The translations under genes and the position numbers were made by a program. The notes below the pieces were generated by a model that saw nothing but the letters and a program-made list of their open reading frames with translations, did not search any database and was not told the origin of the DNA. Below, in pieces: positions 1 to 6,411 of a stretch of DNA of 18,103 nucleotides. The DNA lies in assembly GCA_041611095.1 (NCBI GenBank), contig JBFINP010000063.1, positions 1 through 18,103 on the forward strand. The letters run 5' to 3'. The stretch comes from UBA6912 sp041611095. GTDB lineage: Bacteria; Actinomycetota; Acidimicrobiia; Spongiisociales; UBA5794. How positions within the stretch are numbered: the first letter of the stretch is position 1; each line of letters begins with the position of its first letter.

Positions 1-767
1 CACCTCATCCGCTTCGCCTCGCCCAGATGTCGGACGAGCTCCCTTGCGAGTGTCACGCGCTCGACGTCGAGGGTGGCGACGTGGGCCGACTCCTCCAGCC
101 ACAGGAGCCGCTTGTACGGGCTGCCCGCTCGCTCGTAGATGAAGCCGGCGCTCTCGTGACGGACGGTCTCGTCGGCCCGTCCCTGGATGACGAGGGTGGG
201 TGCCGTCACCTTGGGAAGCGCACGCCGGGCAGACCGCATCAGCAGGTAGAGGTCGGCGACCGTGCCGATGGGGCTGTCCCGGTAGCCGTGGTCGTGGTCG
301 ACGGCGAACCCCAGGGGCCGCTCGGGGTCCTCCTGCTCGACGATGCGCCGCGTACCGCGCACGAGGAAGGAGAGAGGGACCCGGCGATCGAAGACGCGGA
401 TGGGGGCGTTGATCGTGGTCAGCGACGTGACGTCGAAGACGGCGGCGAGGAGGATCGCCAGCAGTCCACCCATCGACAACCCGGCGACGTGGAGACGCGC
501 TCCCCGGCTCTCGACCTCGGCGGCGGGCTCGGCTGCGGCTCGCACCCAGTCGCGCCACCCGTGGGCGAGCATGTGCTCGATCTCGGTGCCGTGGCCGGGG
601 AGCAGCGGGGCGACGGCTCCGTACCCGGCCTGCACGAGGTCCTCGGCGATGAGCCGAAGGTGTGCCGGCGAGCCGGTCCAACCGTGGAGCAAGAGGACGA
701 CATCATCACGGTCCTCGTGGTACCGGAACGGTGCGGCGAGCGGGTGCAGGAGGTCGGGCGTCTCCAC
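1..767 (-). CDS. alpha/beta hydrolase, carboxylesterase/monoglyceride-lipase type (3' end at window edge)
   Basis: Reading the minus strand from a GTG at 765-767 gives 255 residues and then TG at the edge; if the next base is A, the gene ends exactly there. Seen: an oxyanion-hole HGWTGSP motif (residues 28-34), nucleophile elbow GLSMGG (Ser98), GRADETV (Asp199) and SAHVATLD (His229). These form a complete, correctly ordered catalytic triad in a protein of the usual single-domain length (about 250). Known: this arrangement is typical of soluble bacterial carboxylesterases and acylglycerol lipases that hydrolyse short or medium acyl esters. There is no signal peptide, so it is probably cytoplasmic. 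An in-frame TAG lies five codons upstream of the GTG, so the start cannot lie much further out. No Shine-Dalgarno sequence is visible, but TAGCCT lies 8 nt before the start, consistent with a leaderless mRNA. It is divergent from the lipoprotein gene at 852. The natural substrate is unknown. Confidence 0.88.
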   Translation of the reverse strand, partial: METPDLLHPLAAPFRYHEDRDDVVLLLHGWTGSPAHLRLIAEDLVQAGYGAVAPLLPGHGTEIEHMLAHGWRDWVRAAAEPAAEVESRGARLHVAGLSMGGLLAILLAAVFDVTSLTTINAPIRVFDRRVPLSFLVRGTRRIVEQEDPERPLGFAVDHDHGYRDSPIGTVADLYLLMRSARRALPKVTAPTLVIQGRADETVRHESAGFIYERAGSPYKRLLWLEESAHVATLDVERVTLARELVRHLGEAKRMR

Positions 768-775
768 GTCGCCGG

Positions 776-781
776 AGGCTA
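776..781 (-). promoter_or_regulatory. putative -10 box (TAGCCT) of the hydrolase gene, leaderless arrangement
   Basis: TAGCCT on the minus strand ends 8 nt before the GTG at 767. That places the likely transcription start at or next to the start codon. No convincing -35 hexamer is seen. Confidence 0.4.
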
Positions 782-791
782 CCTAGCTATG

Positions 792-815
792 GAGGGGAGT
801 TAGCACCCACCCCTC
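792..815. repeat. inverted repeat between divergent promoters
   Basis: GAGGGG (792-797) and CCCCTC (810-815) are perfect 6-bp arms around a 12-nt spacer. They lie midway between the putative -10 boxes of the divergent hydrolase and lipoprotein genes, where a shared operator could sit. The arms are short and the DNA is GC-rich, so chance is a real alternative. Confidence 0.3.
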
Positions 816-817
816 GG

Positions 818-823
818 TAGTCT
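818..823 (+). promoter_or_regulatory. putative -10 box (TAGTCT) of the PD40 lipoprotein gene
   Basis: TAGTCT would start transcription near 830, giving a leader of about 20 nt that contains the GGAG Shine-Dalgarno at 841-844, 7 nt before the ATG at 852. The -35 region does not match a consensus. Confidence 0.4.
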
Positions 824-851
824 CGATGCTCTCTCCTCTCGGAGTCGATGC

Positions 852-2093
852 ATGCCGCGAGTGCGACTCATCATTCTCCTGCTGGCGCTGGGCCTGCTCG
901 CCGCCGCGTGCAGCGACGATTCCCGAGACGCCGGCTCCACGCTCGTCGAGACGCCGACGACCGGCGTCGCCGCCGTCGAGTCGACCACGATCCCGCCGCC
1001 CCCCGAGATCGACCGCCTGGTGGTCGTCGACGGGGAAGGTCGAGTCGTGGCGATGGACCGGGACGGCGAGAACGCGGTCGTGCTCAGCGAGGCGGAAGAT
1101 GTGCCCTTCCAGCCGGTGTGGTCACCAGACTCGTCGAAGGTGGCGTACTCGGATCGGCGGGGCACCGCGTCCTTGGTGGTCGTCGATGCCGACGGCTCCA
1201 ACCTGCAGCGTGCCACCGCCCCGACGGCGCCGTTCTACTTCCTGTGGTCACCGTCGGGTGACCGGATCGCCTCGCTGCGCAACGGTCCGACGGGGATCGT
1301 GTTCGACATCACGACGGTGGGGGCCGAGCTGGTGCTGGAGGAACGCGACACCGGGCAGCCGTACTACTACGACTGGAGCCCGGAAGGTGACCGGCTGGTG
1401 GCCCATGTCGGCATGGATCGGCTCGATGTGCTCGACCCGGTGGGGAACGACAAGCCGCTGTCGGACCGACCAGGGGCGTTCCGGGCGCCGGACTGGACGA
1501 CCGGTGACGTCATCGCCCCGCTCGTGGTCCCGAACGGCCAGGAGCTGGTGCGCATCGCCGAGGACGGCGAGCCCGAGGTTCTGGCCGAGATGACCGGGGC
1601 GGCGGTGTTCGGGGTCAGCCCGGACGGGTCGCAGTTGGCGGTGCAGTCGCTGGCCACCGGTGACAACTCGGTGTCGGCGTCGTTCTCGCAGGCGACGCTG
1701 GCGGCGAACCGGCTGTATGTGATCGACTTGGAGAGCGGCGGGGCGACGCAGCTGACGGACACACCGGCGCTGGCGTTCTTCTGGAGCCCGGACGGGACAC
1801 GGCTGTTGCTCCTCGGGGCGGGCGAGTCGCGCGGGGAGGCGGTGTGGTCGGTCTGGGACGGCGAGGAGATGATCCCAGGCCCGATGTTCCGGCCGGGGCA
1901 AGGGTGGATAACGGAGTTCCTGCCGTTCTTCGATCAGTATGCGCTGGGGGTATCGCTGTGGGCGCCGGACTCGACGGCGTATGCGTTCCCGGGGACGATC
2001 GACGGCGAGTCCGGGATCTGGGTGACGAGGGCCGACGGTGAGGCGACGACACGAGTCGCGTCGGGCACGTGGGTCGCCTGGTCGCCGGACTGA
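852..2093 (+). CDS. lipoprotein with TolB/PD40-type beta-propeller repeats
   Basis: 413 residues. The N-terminus has basic residues, a hydrophobic stretch and a lipobox LAAAC (Cys20), so the protein is probably lipid-anchored on the outer face of the membrane. After a Ser/Thr/Pro-rich linker comes a series of PD40 (WD40-like) blades marked by WSPDSSKVAYS, WSPSGDRIASL, WSPEGDRLVAH, VSPDGSQLAVQ, WSPDGTRLLLL, WAPDSTAYAF and a final WVAWSPD. That is about seven blades, enough for one closed propeller. Known: PD40/TolB-like propellers mediate protein binding or scaffold peptidases, and the fold alone does not define a function. The ATG at 852 has GGAG 7 nt upstream. No enzyme domain is fused and no partner gene is adjacent, so the role is unknown. 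The two tRNA genes follow on the same strand but probably have their own promoter. Confidence 0.9.
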   Translation: MPRVRLIILLLALGLLAAACSDDSRDAGSTLVETPTTGVAAVESTTIPPPPEIDRLVVVDGEGRVVAMDRDGENAVVLSEAEDVPFQPVWSPDSSKVAYSDRRGTASLVVVDADGSNLQRATAPTAPFYFLWSPSGDRIASLRNGPTGIVFDITTVGAELVLEERDTGQPYYYDWSPEGDRLVAHVGMDRLDVLDPVGNDKPLSDRPGAFRAPDWTTGDVIAPLVVPNGQELVRIAEDGEPEVLAEMTGAAVFGVSPDGSQLAVQSLATGDNSVSASFSQATLAANRLYVIDLESGGATQLTDTPALAFFWSPDGTRLLLLGAGESRGEAVWSVWDGEEMIPGPMFRPGQGWITEFLPFFDQYALGVSLWAPDSTAYAFPGTIDGESGIWVTRADGEATTRVASGTWVAWSPD

Positions 2094-2125
2094 TCCTGGG
2101 CTTCCGCGGGTGGTGGTGGCGGCTC

Positions 2126-2131
2126 TATACT
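2126..2131 (+). promoter_or_regulatory. putative -10 box (TATACT) of the tRNA-Asp/tRNA-Phe unit
   Basis: TATACT is close to the TATAAT consensus and about 36 nt before the mature 5' end of tRNA-Asp, a plausible precursor leader. The only -35 candidate, TTCCGC at 2102-2107 with an 18-nt spacer, is weak. Confidence 0.5.
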
Positions 2132-2167
2132 CGCCGTGCTCGCCCGGTCTCGACCGAACGAGCGGTT

Positions 2168-2245
2168 GGGGGCGTGGTGAAGTCTGGAGTTCACGCCGGC
2201 CTGTCAAGCCGGAGGTCGCGGGTTCAAATCCCGTCGCTCCCGCCA
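2168..2245 (+). tRNA. tRNA-Asp (anticodon GTC)
   Basis: A full cloverleaf can be drawn by eye. The acceptor stem GGGGGCG (2168-2174) pairs with CGCTCCC (2235-2241) with one G-T pair. The D stem is GTGA/TCAC. The anticodon arm is CCGGC-CTGTCAA-GCCGG with anticodon GTC. The T arm is GCGGG-TTCAAAT-CCCGT. The discriminator is G2242, as expected for tRNA-Asp, and CCA is encoded at 2243-2245. Confidence 0.96.
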
Positions 2246-2252
2246 GACGCTG

Positions 2253-2275
2253 CGCCCGGGCCCAAGGTCCGGGCG
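2253..2275 (+). terminator. GC-rich hairpin between the two tRNA genes
   Basis: CGCCCGGGCC (2253-2262), loop CAA, GGTCCGGGCG (2266-2275): 10 pairs including one G-T. No real T-tract follows (TTCAT), so it could be a weak terminator or a processing structure within a shared tRNA precursor. Confidence 0.4.
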
Positions 2276-2288
2276 TTCATCGTCGAAC

Positions 2289-2361
2289 GGTCAGGTAGCT
2301 CAGTTGGTAGAGCGCCGGTCTGAAAAACCGGAGGTCGCCGGATCGACGCCGGCCCTGACCA
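2289..2361 (+). tRNA. tRNA-Phe (anticodon GAA)
   Basis: The acceptor GGTCAGG (2289-2295) pairs perfectly with CCTGACC (2354-2360), with discriminator A2361. The D arm is a normal GCTC-AGTTGGTA-GAGC. The anticodon arm CCGGT-CTGAAAA-ACCGG carries anticodon GAA. The T stem GCCGG/CCGGC is perfect. The T loop reads ATCGACG instead of the near-universal TTC start, so canonical position 54 is A. CCA is not encoded (CGC follows), unlike the neighbouring tRNA-Asp. Length without CCA is the standard 73 nt. Confidence 0.95.
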
Positions 2362-2363
2362 CG

Positions 2364-2386
2364 CGGACCCGCTCGAGGCGGGTCCG
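2364..2386 (+). terminator. putative terminator hairpin after tRNA-Phe
   Basis: CGGACCCGC (2364-2372), loop TCGAG, GCGGGTCCG (2378-2386): a perfect 9-bp stem starting 2 nt after tRNA-Phe. The following GGCGTTAGTTTGC is only mildly T-rich. The position makes it the likely end of the tRNA transcript. Confidence 0.6.
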
Positions 2387-2500
2387 GCGTTAGTTTGCTC
2401 TGCGCGGCTCGTCGTCCAGCCACATGGGAACTGGCCTTGACGTCGGAGCTACCACGCCTCTCCCCCACGCAACTCGCCGGGAACGCCCCGCCGTCACTCT

Positions 2501-2523
2501 TCGAACCACGTTGCTAGGTTCGA
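2501..2523. repeat. inverted repeat upstream of the BCCT/ProX operon, possible operator
   Basis: TCGAACC (2501-2507) and GGTTCGA (2517-2523) are perfect 7-bp arms with a 9-nt spacer. The right half overlaps TAGGTT (2515-2520), the best -10 candidate upstream of the operon. That is the geometry of a repressor site, but no regulator gene is adjacent and no second copy was noticed. The 2387-2500 stretch before it holds no convincing gene. Confidence 0.4.
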
Positions 2524-2524
2524 C

Positions 2525-2588
2525 GTGCCAGACCAGAGGAGCTTTGTCGGCTGGCACAAGACGGCGGAGCCGCTCTGGTGGCGGAGCG
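2525..2588 (+). promoter_or_regulatory. structured 5' leader with competing stems, candidate RNA regulator
   Basis: Three pairings are seen. Stem A is GTGCCAG (2525-2531) with CTGGCAC (2551-2557). Stem B is ACCAGAG (2532-2538) with CTCTGGT (2573-2579). Stem C is CGCTCTG (2571-2577), loop GTGG, CGGAGCG (2582-2588), with one G-T pair. A and B cross like an H-type pseudoknot, and B and C exclude each other. Stem C ends 2 nt before the Shine-Dalgarno AGGAAGG (2591-2597). An 8-nt direct repeat GGCGGAGC occurs at 2563 and 2580. It matches no riboswitch class that I recognise. If transcription starts near 2527, two bases of stem A would be lost. Confidence 0.35.
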
Positions 2589-2606
2589 AGAGGAAGGCGA
2601 GCTGTC

Positions 2607-4403
2607 GTGGCCGACGAGGATCTCACCGACGTCACTGAGGCGTACGAGGACTGGGAGGCGGAGGAACGTCGCCGGCGTCACCAAGCGATCTACGAGCGGG
2701 CGCCGTTCGAAGGTCTCCAGGTCGATCCCGAGATCGACTTCTACCCCGAGGTCGCCGATCGCGAACCGGGCGACACCAACATCGTCAAGTGGGGCTTCGA
2801 CATTCATCCTCAAGTGACGTTCTGGTCCGCGGGTGCCCTGATCCTGTTCGTGGCCTGGACGCTCCTGTTTCAGGACACCGCCGCAGGCGTCTTCGACGAG
2901 GTGCTGAGCTTCATCGGCACGAGCTTCGGCTGGCTCTACATCCTGGCTGCCAACGTCTTCGTCGTGGTCGGCTTCTTCTTCGCCTTCAGCCGCTACGGCA
3001 AGATCCGCATGGGAGGGCCTGAAGCGCAGCCGGAGTTCTCCACACCGGCCTGGTACGCCATGTTGATCAGCGCCGGCATGGGGATCGGGCTGATGTTCTG
3101 GTCGGTTGCCGAGCCCATCTTCCATCTCGCCGGACCGCCGCCGTTGTTCGGCGTCGACCCGATGACGGGCGAGGCGGGAAAGACCGCATTGGCCGTGACC
3201 TTCTTCCACTGGGGACTGCACCCGTGGGGGGTCTACGCCCTGGTCAGTCTCGCCCTGGCCTTCTTCGCCTACAACCGGGGTCTGCCGCTGACCTTCCGGT
3301 CGGTCTTCTACCCGATCCTGGGGGAGCGCATCTACGGCACGTGGGGCAACGTGATCGATGTGCTCACCGTCCTCGCCACGCTCTTCGGTCTGGCGACCTC
3401 GCTCGGGCTGGGGGTCGGTCAGGCGGCCGCGGGGTTGAACTTCCTGTTCGGCACACCGACCGGGACCGGCTTCCAGGTGGTGCTCATCGCCATCATCACC
3501 GGGATGGCGACCATGTCGGTGGTGGCCGGCCTCGACGCCGGGGTCAAGCGTCTGAGCCAGATCAACATCAACCTGGCGCTGATCTTCATGCTGTTCATCA
3601 TCATCGTCGGCCCGACCGTGTTCATCTTCTCGGTCTTCACACAGAGCCTCGGCGAGTACATCTCGGTATTGCCCCAGCTGTCGTTCTGGAGCGAGGCTTT
3701 CAGCGACACGACGTGGCAGCAGGGCTGGACCATCTTCTACTGGGGATGGTGGATCTCGTGGTCTCCCTTCGTCGGCATGTTCATCGCCCGGATCTCCAAG
3801 GGCCGGTCGGTGCGCGAGCTGATCCTGGGGGTCATGGCGTTGCCCACTCTCCTCTCGGCGCTGTGGATGTCGGTGTTCGGTGGCACGGCGATCAATCTCC
3901 AGCTCGACGGGATCCGAGACGTCGCCACCGCCGTCAACGAGAACGTCGCCACTGCGCTGTTCGACATGCTCCAAGCCTTCCCGGTGGCGCAGCTCACGTC
4001 GCTGATGGGGATCATCCTGGTGGTCTCGTTCTTCGTGACGTCGTCCGACTCGGGATCGCTGGTCGTCGACCACCTCACCTCCGGCGGAAAGCTGGACTCA
4101 CCGAAGCCGCAGCGGGTCTTCTGGGCGCTGATGGAGGGTCTCATCGCCTCCGTGTTGCTCATCGGTGGTGGGCTCAGCGCACTGCAGACCGCCGCCATCA
4201 CGACGGGCCTCCCGTTCGCGATGGTGCTGTTGATCATGTGCTGGAGCCTGTACGTGGCCTTCCATGAGGAGCTCGACCTCCTCGAGAGCCATTACGACGC
4301 TGCTCTCTTCCGTTCACGTCACGGCGCACTCCTGGCGCATCACGGGCTGGGAGACGATGGTCAGCCCCTCGACGCGGAGACAAGCCATGGGCAGCAGGAG
4401 TAG
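2607..4403 (+). CDS. BCCT-family transporter (betaine/carnitine/choline type)
   Basis: 598 residues from a GTG at 2607, with AGGAAGG 9 nt upstream. The frame stays open further upstream, but that part is low-complexity and lacks a ribosome site. A charged N-terminal tail of about 70 residues precedes a dozen hydrophobic segments. Family marks are MGIGLMFWSVAEP (158-170), the BCCT signature GWTIFYWGWW (373-382) followed by SWSPFVGMFIARISKGR, and SSDSGS (479-484). The Trp/Tyr residues in these segments correspond to the aromatic cage that binds trimethylammonium groups in BetP-like members. Known: BCCT carriers take up glycine betaine, choline or related osmolytes with Na+ or H+. The glycine-rich MGIG site argues for an ion-coupled importer rather than a CaiT-type antiporter, by analogy only. 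The ProX-like gene starts 3 nt after the stop, so the two are almost certainly co-translated. Confidence 0.95.
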   Translation: MADEDLTDVTEAYEDWEAEERRRRHQAIYERAPFEGLQVDPEIDFYPEVADREPGDTNIVKWGFDIHPQVTFWSAGALILFVAWTLLFQDTAAGVFDEVLSFIGTSFGWLYILAANVFVVVGFFFAFSRYGKIRMGGPEAQPEFSTPAWYAMLISAGMGIGLMFWSVAEPIFHLAGPPPLFGVDPMTGEAGKTALAVTFFHWGLHPWGVYALVSLALAFFAYNRGLPLTFRSVFYPILGERIYGTWGNVIDVLTVLATLFGLATSLGLGVGQAAAGLNFLFGTPTGTGFQVVLIAIITGMATMSVVAGLDAGVKRLSQININLALIFMLFIIIVGPTVFIFSVFTQSLGEYISVLPQLSFWSEAFSDTTWQQGWTIFYWGWWISWSPFVGMFIARISKGRSVRELILGVMALPTLLSALWMSVFGGTAINLQLDGIRDVATAVNENVATALFDMLQAFPVAQLTSLMGIILVVSFFVTSSDSGSLVVDHLTSGGKLDSPKPQRVFWALMEGLIASVLLIGGGLSALQTAAITTGLPFAMVLLIMCWSLYVAFHEELDLLESHYDAALFRSRHGALLAHHGLGDDGQPLDAETSHGQQE

Positions 4404-4406
4404 CTG

Positions 4407-5486
4407 GTGAGATCGGTGGTCCCGCGCAAGCTCGCATCGGTTGTCGTCGTGGCGGTTCTCGCCGGCGCCTGTGGCAGCTTGGCTGAGGAGGCCGACGGCG
4501 ACGGGGGTCCGGCGGCCGGTGATGGCGTGACGGGCGGGCAGGTGACGATGGCACGCGCCACCTGGGACACCGGATGGTTCCAGGCGGCGATCTACGCCCA
4601 GCTGCTCGACGAGTTGGGCTACGTGGTCAGCGATCCTGCGGAACTCACGCGCGATGCCAACACGTTCTATCCGGCGCTCGCCCAAGAGGAGGTCGACCTC
4701 TGGGTCAACGGCTGGTTTCCGCTCCACAACATCTACCTGGAGCGGGAGTTGTTCAGCGGCCAGCTGATCTCGGAACCCATCGAGCCCGTTGGCTTCCAGG
4801 TCGAAGCAGGTGCCATCCAGGGCTACCTGATCGACAAACGAACGGCCGATGCGATGGGTATCACGTCGATGAGCGATCTCGCCGATCCGGCAGTGGCGCA
4901 AGTCTTCGACACCGACGGCGACAGTCGCGCCGATCTCTACGGATGCAACGAAGGGTGGGGATGCAACGTTGTGATCGACGAGCACATCGACGAGCTCGAT
5001 TGGGGTCGCAACGTCGAGCAGGTGGTTGGGCAGTACAACGATCTGATCAACGACACCGTGCGGCCTCGCATCGAAGCCGGACAGCCCGTGCTCTTCTACA
5101 CATGGACGCCGAACTGGACGATCGACGTGCTCGCTCCGGGGACCGACGTGGTGTGGCTCGAGTCGCCGGCCCTCCCGGACGAGGAGGCGGACACTGCGGT
5201 TCCCGGGCTCGCCGGTTGCGCCGCAGGAGATCCTTGCCAGCTCGGATGGCCGGTCAACGACATCCGGGCGGTCGCCAACAAGGAGTTCCTCGAGCAGAAC
5301 CCGCCGATCCGGCGCTTGCTGGAGGCAGTGAAGATCCCACTCGGAGACATCGCCGATCAGAATGCGCGCATGGCCAATGAGGCCGAGTACACCGACGCCA
5401 TGGTGCGAGCCGACGCCGCAGCTTGGATCGAGGACAACCGCGAGCTCGTCGACATGTGGCTGGCAACGGCGCGCGGCTCGGGCTGA
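4407..5486 (+). CDS. proX-like: ProX-like glycine betaine/proline-betaine-binding lipoprotein
   Basis: 359 residues from a GTG with AGGAG 6 nt upstream, inside the end of the BCCT gene. A signal sequence ends in lipobox LAGAC (Cys22), so this is a membrane-anchored solute-binding protein. The remainder follows E. coli ProX along its whole length: TWDTGWFQ (52-59), NGWFPLHN (101-108), QGYLIDKRTAD, FDTDGDSRADLYGCNEGWGC (Cys180 and Cys186, the probable conserved disulfide), YTWTPNW (231-237) and DVVWLESPALP. Trp103, Trp184 and Trp233 sit where ProX forms its aromatic cage for quaternary ammonium ligands. Known: ProX normally feeds the ABC importer ProVW. No ATPase or permease of that system is in the window, and the operon partner is the BCCT carrier. 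It may hand ligand to that carrier or to a ProVW encoded elsewhere. Family is near certain; partner is inferred. Confidence 0.93.
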   Translation: MRSVVPRKLASVVVVAVLAGACGSLAEEADGDGGPAAGDGVTGGQVTMARATWDTGWFQAAIYAQLLDELGYVVSDPAELTRDANTFYPALAQEEVDLWVNGWFPLHNIYLERELFSGQLISEPIEPVGFQVEAGAIQGYLIDKRTADAMGITSMSDLADPAVAQVFDTDGDSRADLYGCNEGWGCNVVIDEHIDELDWGRNVEQVVGQYNDLINDTVRPRIEAGQPVLFYTWTPNWTIDVLAPGTDVVWLESPALPDEEADTAVPGLAGCAAGDPCQLGWPVNDIRAVANKEFLEQNPPIRRLLEAVKIPLGDIADQNARMANEAEYTDAMVRADAAAWIEDNRELVDMWLATARGSG

Positions 5487-5513
5487 GCACCCCGTGTGCT
5501 GGGAGGTTCGCCC

Positions 5514-6302
5514 TCAAGGCGGGAAGTACTCCTGGTCGAGACGCACCCGGTTGAGGTACCCGGTGTCCGCCCGGCGAACGCAACCGTCGGCCACGTAGGC
5601 CAAAGGGTCATCCGGATCGATCGAGCCCGTGATGCCGTCGATGGGATCGATGACGAGGTCGTAGGCGGTGACACCGTCGAAGGACGCAACTACGAACTCG
5701 ATGAGCTCCACGGTCTGGGGGTCCGTCACCGTCGCCGTCACGTCGAAGGCACGGACGCCCTCGACCGCCATGCACTGCTCGAACTCGAACGCCGTCTCCC
5801 AGCTGTCGTAGGGGTACGTCGGTGTGTCCGGCGGCGCCGGGGTGGCGTTGGGGAACGTGGGCTCATCGTCGACAGGCTCGAGACCGTCCGGTCGGCTGAG
5901 CACCTCGCCAACCTCCAGCTTGCTCTCCGTCTCGATCCGCGGGCCCAGCTCCAGGGCGAAACCGCTGTCGGACGGGGCCCCGAAGATCGCATACGTGTCC
6001 CACGGGTCGATCCCGTGACGCAGCGTCCGGAACACCGGTCCGCACCGCAGGAACGGGTTGAGCTCGCCACGTGCCCTCGGCTGCGAGAAGAAGCAACGCG
6101 ACTCGTCGCTGCGCCAGGCCGCTGGCGAATCACCAAACACTTCGTCGGCCTCGGCGAGCAACTCTGCAGCGTCGACGGCGCGCAGGCCGTCGACCCGGTA
6201 CTCGGGTGGAGGCTCCTCGGACCTCGTCGCCCAGCCCACGACTGCCACCAGCACGAGGAAAGCCGCGATTCCGACCAGGACCAGCGCTCGAATCGAGCTC
6301 AC
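5514..6302 (-). CDS. hypothetical membrane-anchored extracytoplasmic protein
   Basis: 262 residues. The N-terminus MSSIRALVLVGIAAFLVLVA holds one transmembrane segment (about 6-25) with no lipobox or cleavage motif, so it is probably an uncleaved anchor with an outside domain. The rest is acidic and rich in Pro, Thr and Asp, with four Cys (in SRCFFSQ, FLRCGPV, EFEQCMA, DGCVRR) that could form disulfides. A proline-rich linker (TFPNATPAPPDTPTYPYD) separates two halves. I recognise no family. The GTG start is directly preceded by AGGA, too close for a Shine-Dalgarno; TACCGT 6 nt upstream instead suggests leaderless translation. No in-frame alternative keeps the membrane segment. It converges on the ProX gene (27-nt gap) and diverges from the ABC transporter gene. 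Expression is likely real because the frame is open throughout with actinobacterial codon use. Confidence 0.75.
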   Translation of the reverse strand: MSSIRALVLVGIAAFLVLVAVVGWATRSEEPPPEYRVDGLRAVDAAELLAEADEVFGDSPAAWRSDESRCFFSQPRARGELNPFLRCGPVFRTLRHGIDPWDTYAIFGAPSDSGFALELGPRIETESKLEVGEVLSRPDGLEPVDDEPTFPNATPAPPDTPTYPYDSWETAFEFEQCMAVEGVRAFDVTATVTDPQTVELIEFVVASFDGVTAYDLVIDPIDGITGSIDPDDPLAYVADGCVRRADTGYLNRVRLDQEYFPP

Positions 6303-6308
6303 TCCTCG

Positions 6309-6314
6309 ACGGTA
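6309..6314 (-). promoter_or_regulatory. putative -10 box (TACCGT) of the hypothetical membrane protein gene
   Basis: TACCGT on the minus strand lies 6 nt before the GTG at 6302, another leaderless-type arrangement. Confidence 0.35.
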
Positions 6315-6386
6315 GCCCGCACCGCTGGACGAAAGACAGGGCCGGTCGTCGTGCGACCAGGGGCCCCGAGCCCCAGCACCGAAGCC

Positions 6387-6410
6387 ACCCGGCCAGCACC
6401 CCGGCCGGGT
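6387..6410. repeat. 8-bp-arm inverted repeat upstream of the ABC transporter, possible operator
   Basis: ACCCGGCC (6387-6394) and GGCCGGGT (6403-6410) are perfect arms around an 8-nt spacer. The dyad ends 1 nt before the putative -10 box at 6412-6417 and so covers its -35 zone. This suits a dimeric regulator of the export/sulfation operon. Confidence 0.4.
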
Positions 6411-6411
6411 C

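Noticed and set aside
27..803. A 258-residue plus-strand open frame
   Set aside because: It is the antisense image of the minus-strand hydrolase, which has an intact catalytic triad. The plus reading is low-complexity and matches nothing.
2168..2361. tRNA genes as attachment site for an integrated element
   Set aside because: No integrase, no repeated tRNA 3' segment noticed downstream, and no change of base composition.
2437..2442. TTGACG as -35 box for the BCCT/ProX operon
   Set aside because: No acceptable -10 sequence lies 16-19 nt downstream (CTCCCC region).
2424..2606. A 61-residue N-terminal extension of the BCCT transporter
   Set aside because: No ribosome site at 2424, Arg/Gly-rich shadow-like composition, and it crosses the dyad and leader. 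GTG at 2607 has a strong AGGAAGG.
2514..4073. A 519-residue minus-strand open frame opposite the BCCT gene
   Set aside because: His/Asp/Arg/Glu-rich composition is typical of the antisense of a membrane-protein gene in GC-rich DNA.
5486..5500. AGCAC/GTGCT hairpin between the ProX and hypothetical genes as terminator
   Set aside because: Only 5 bp with no T-tract; too weak to call.
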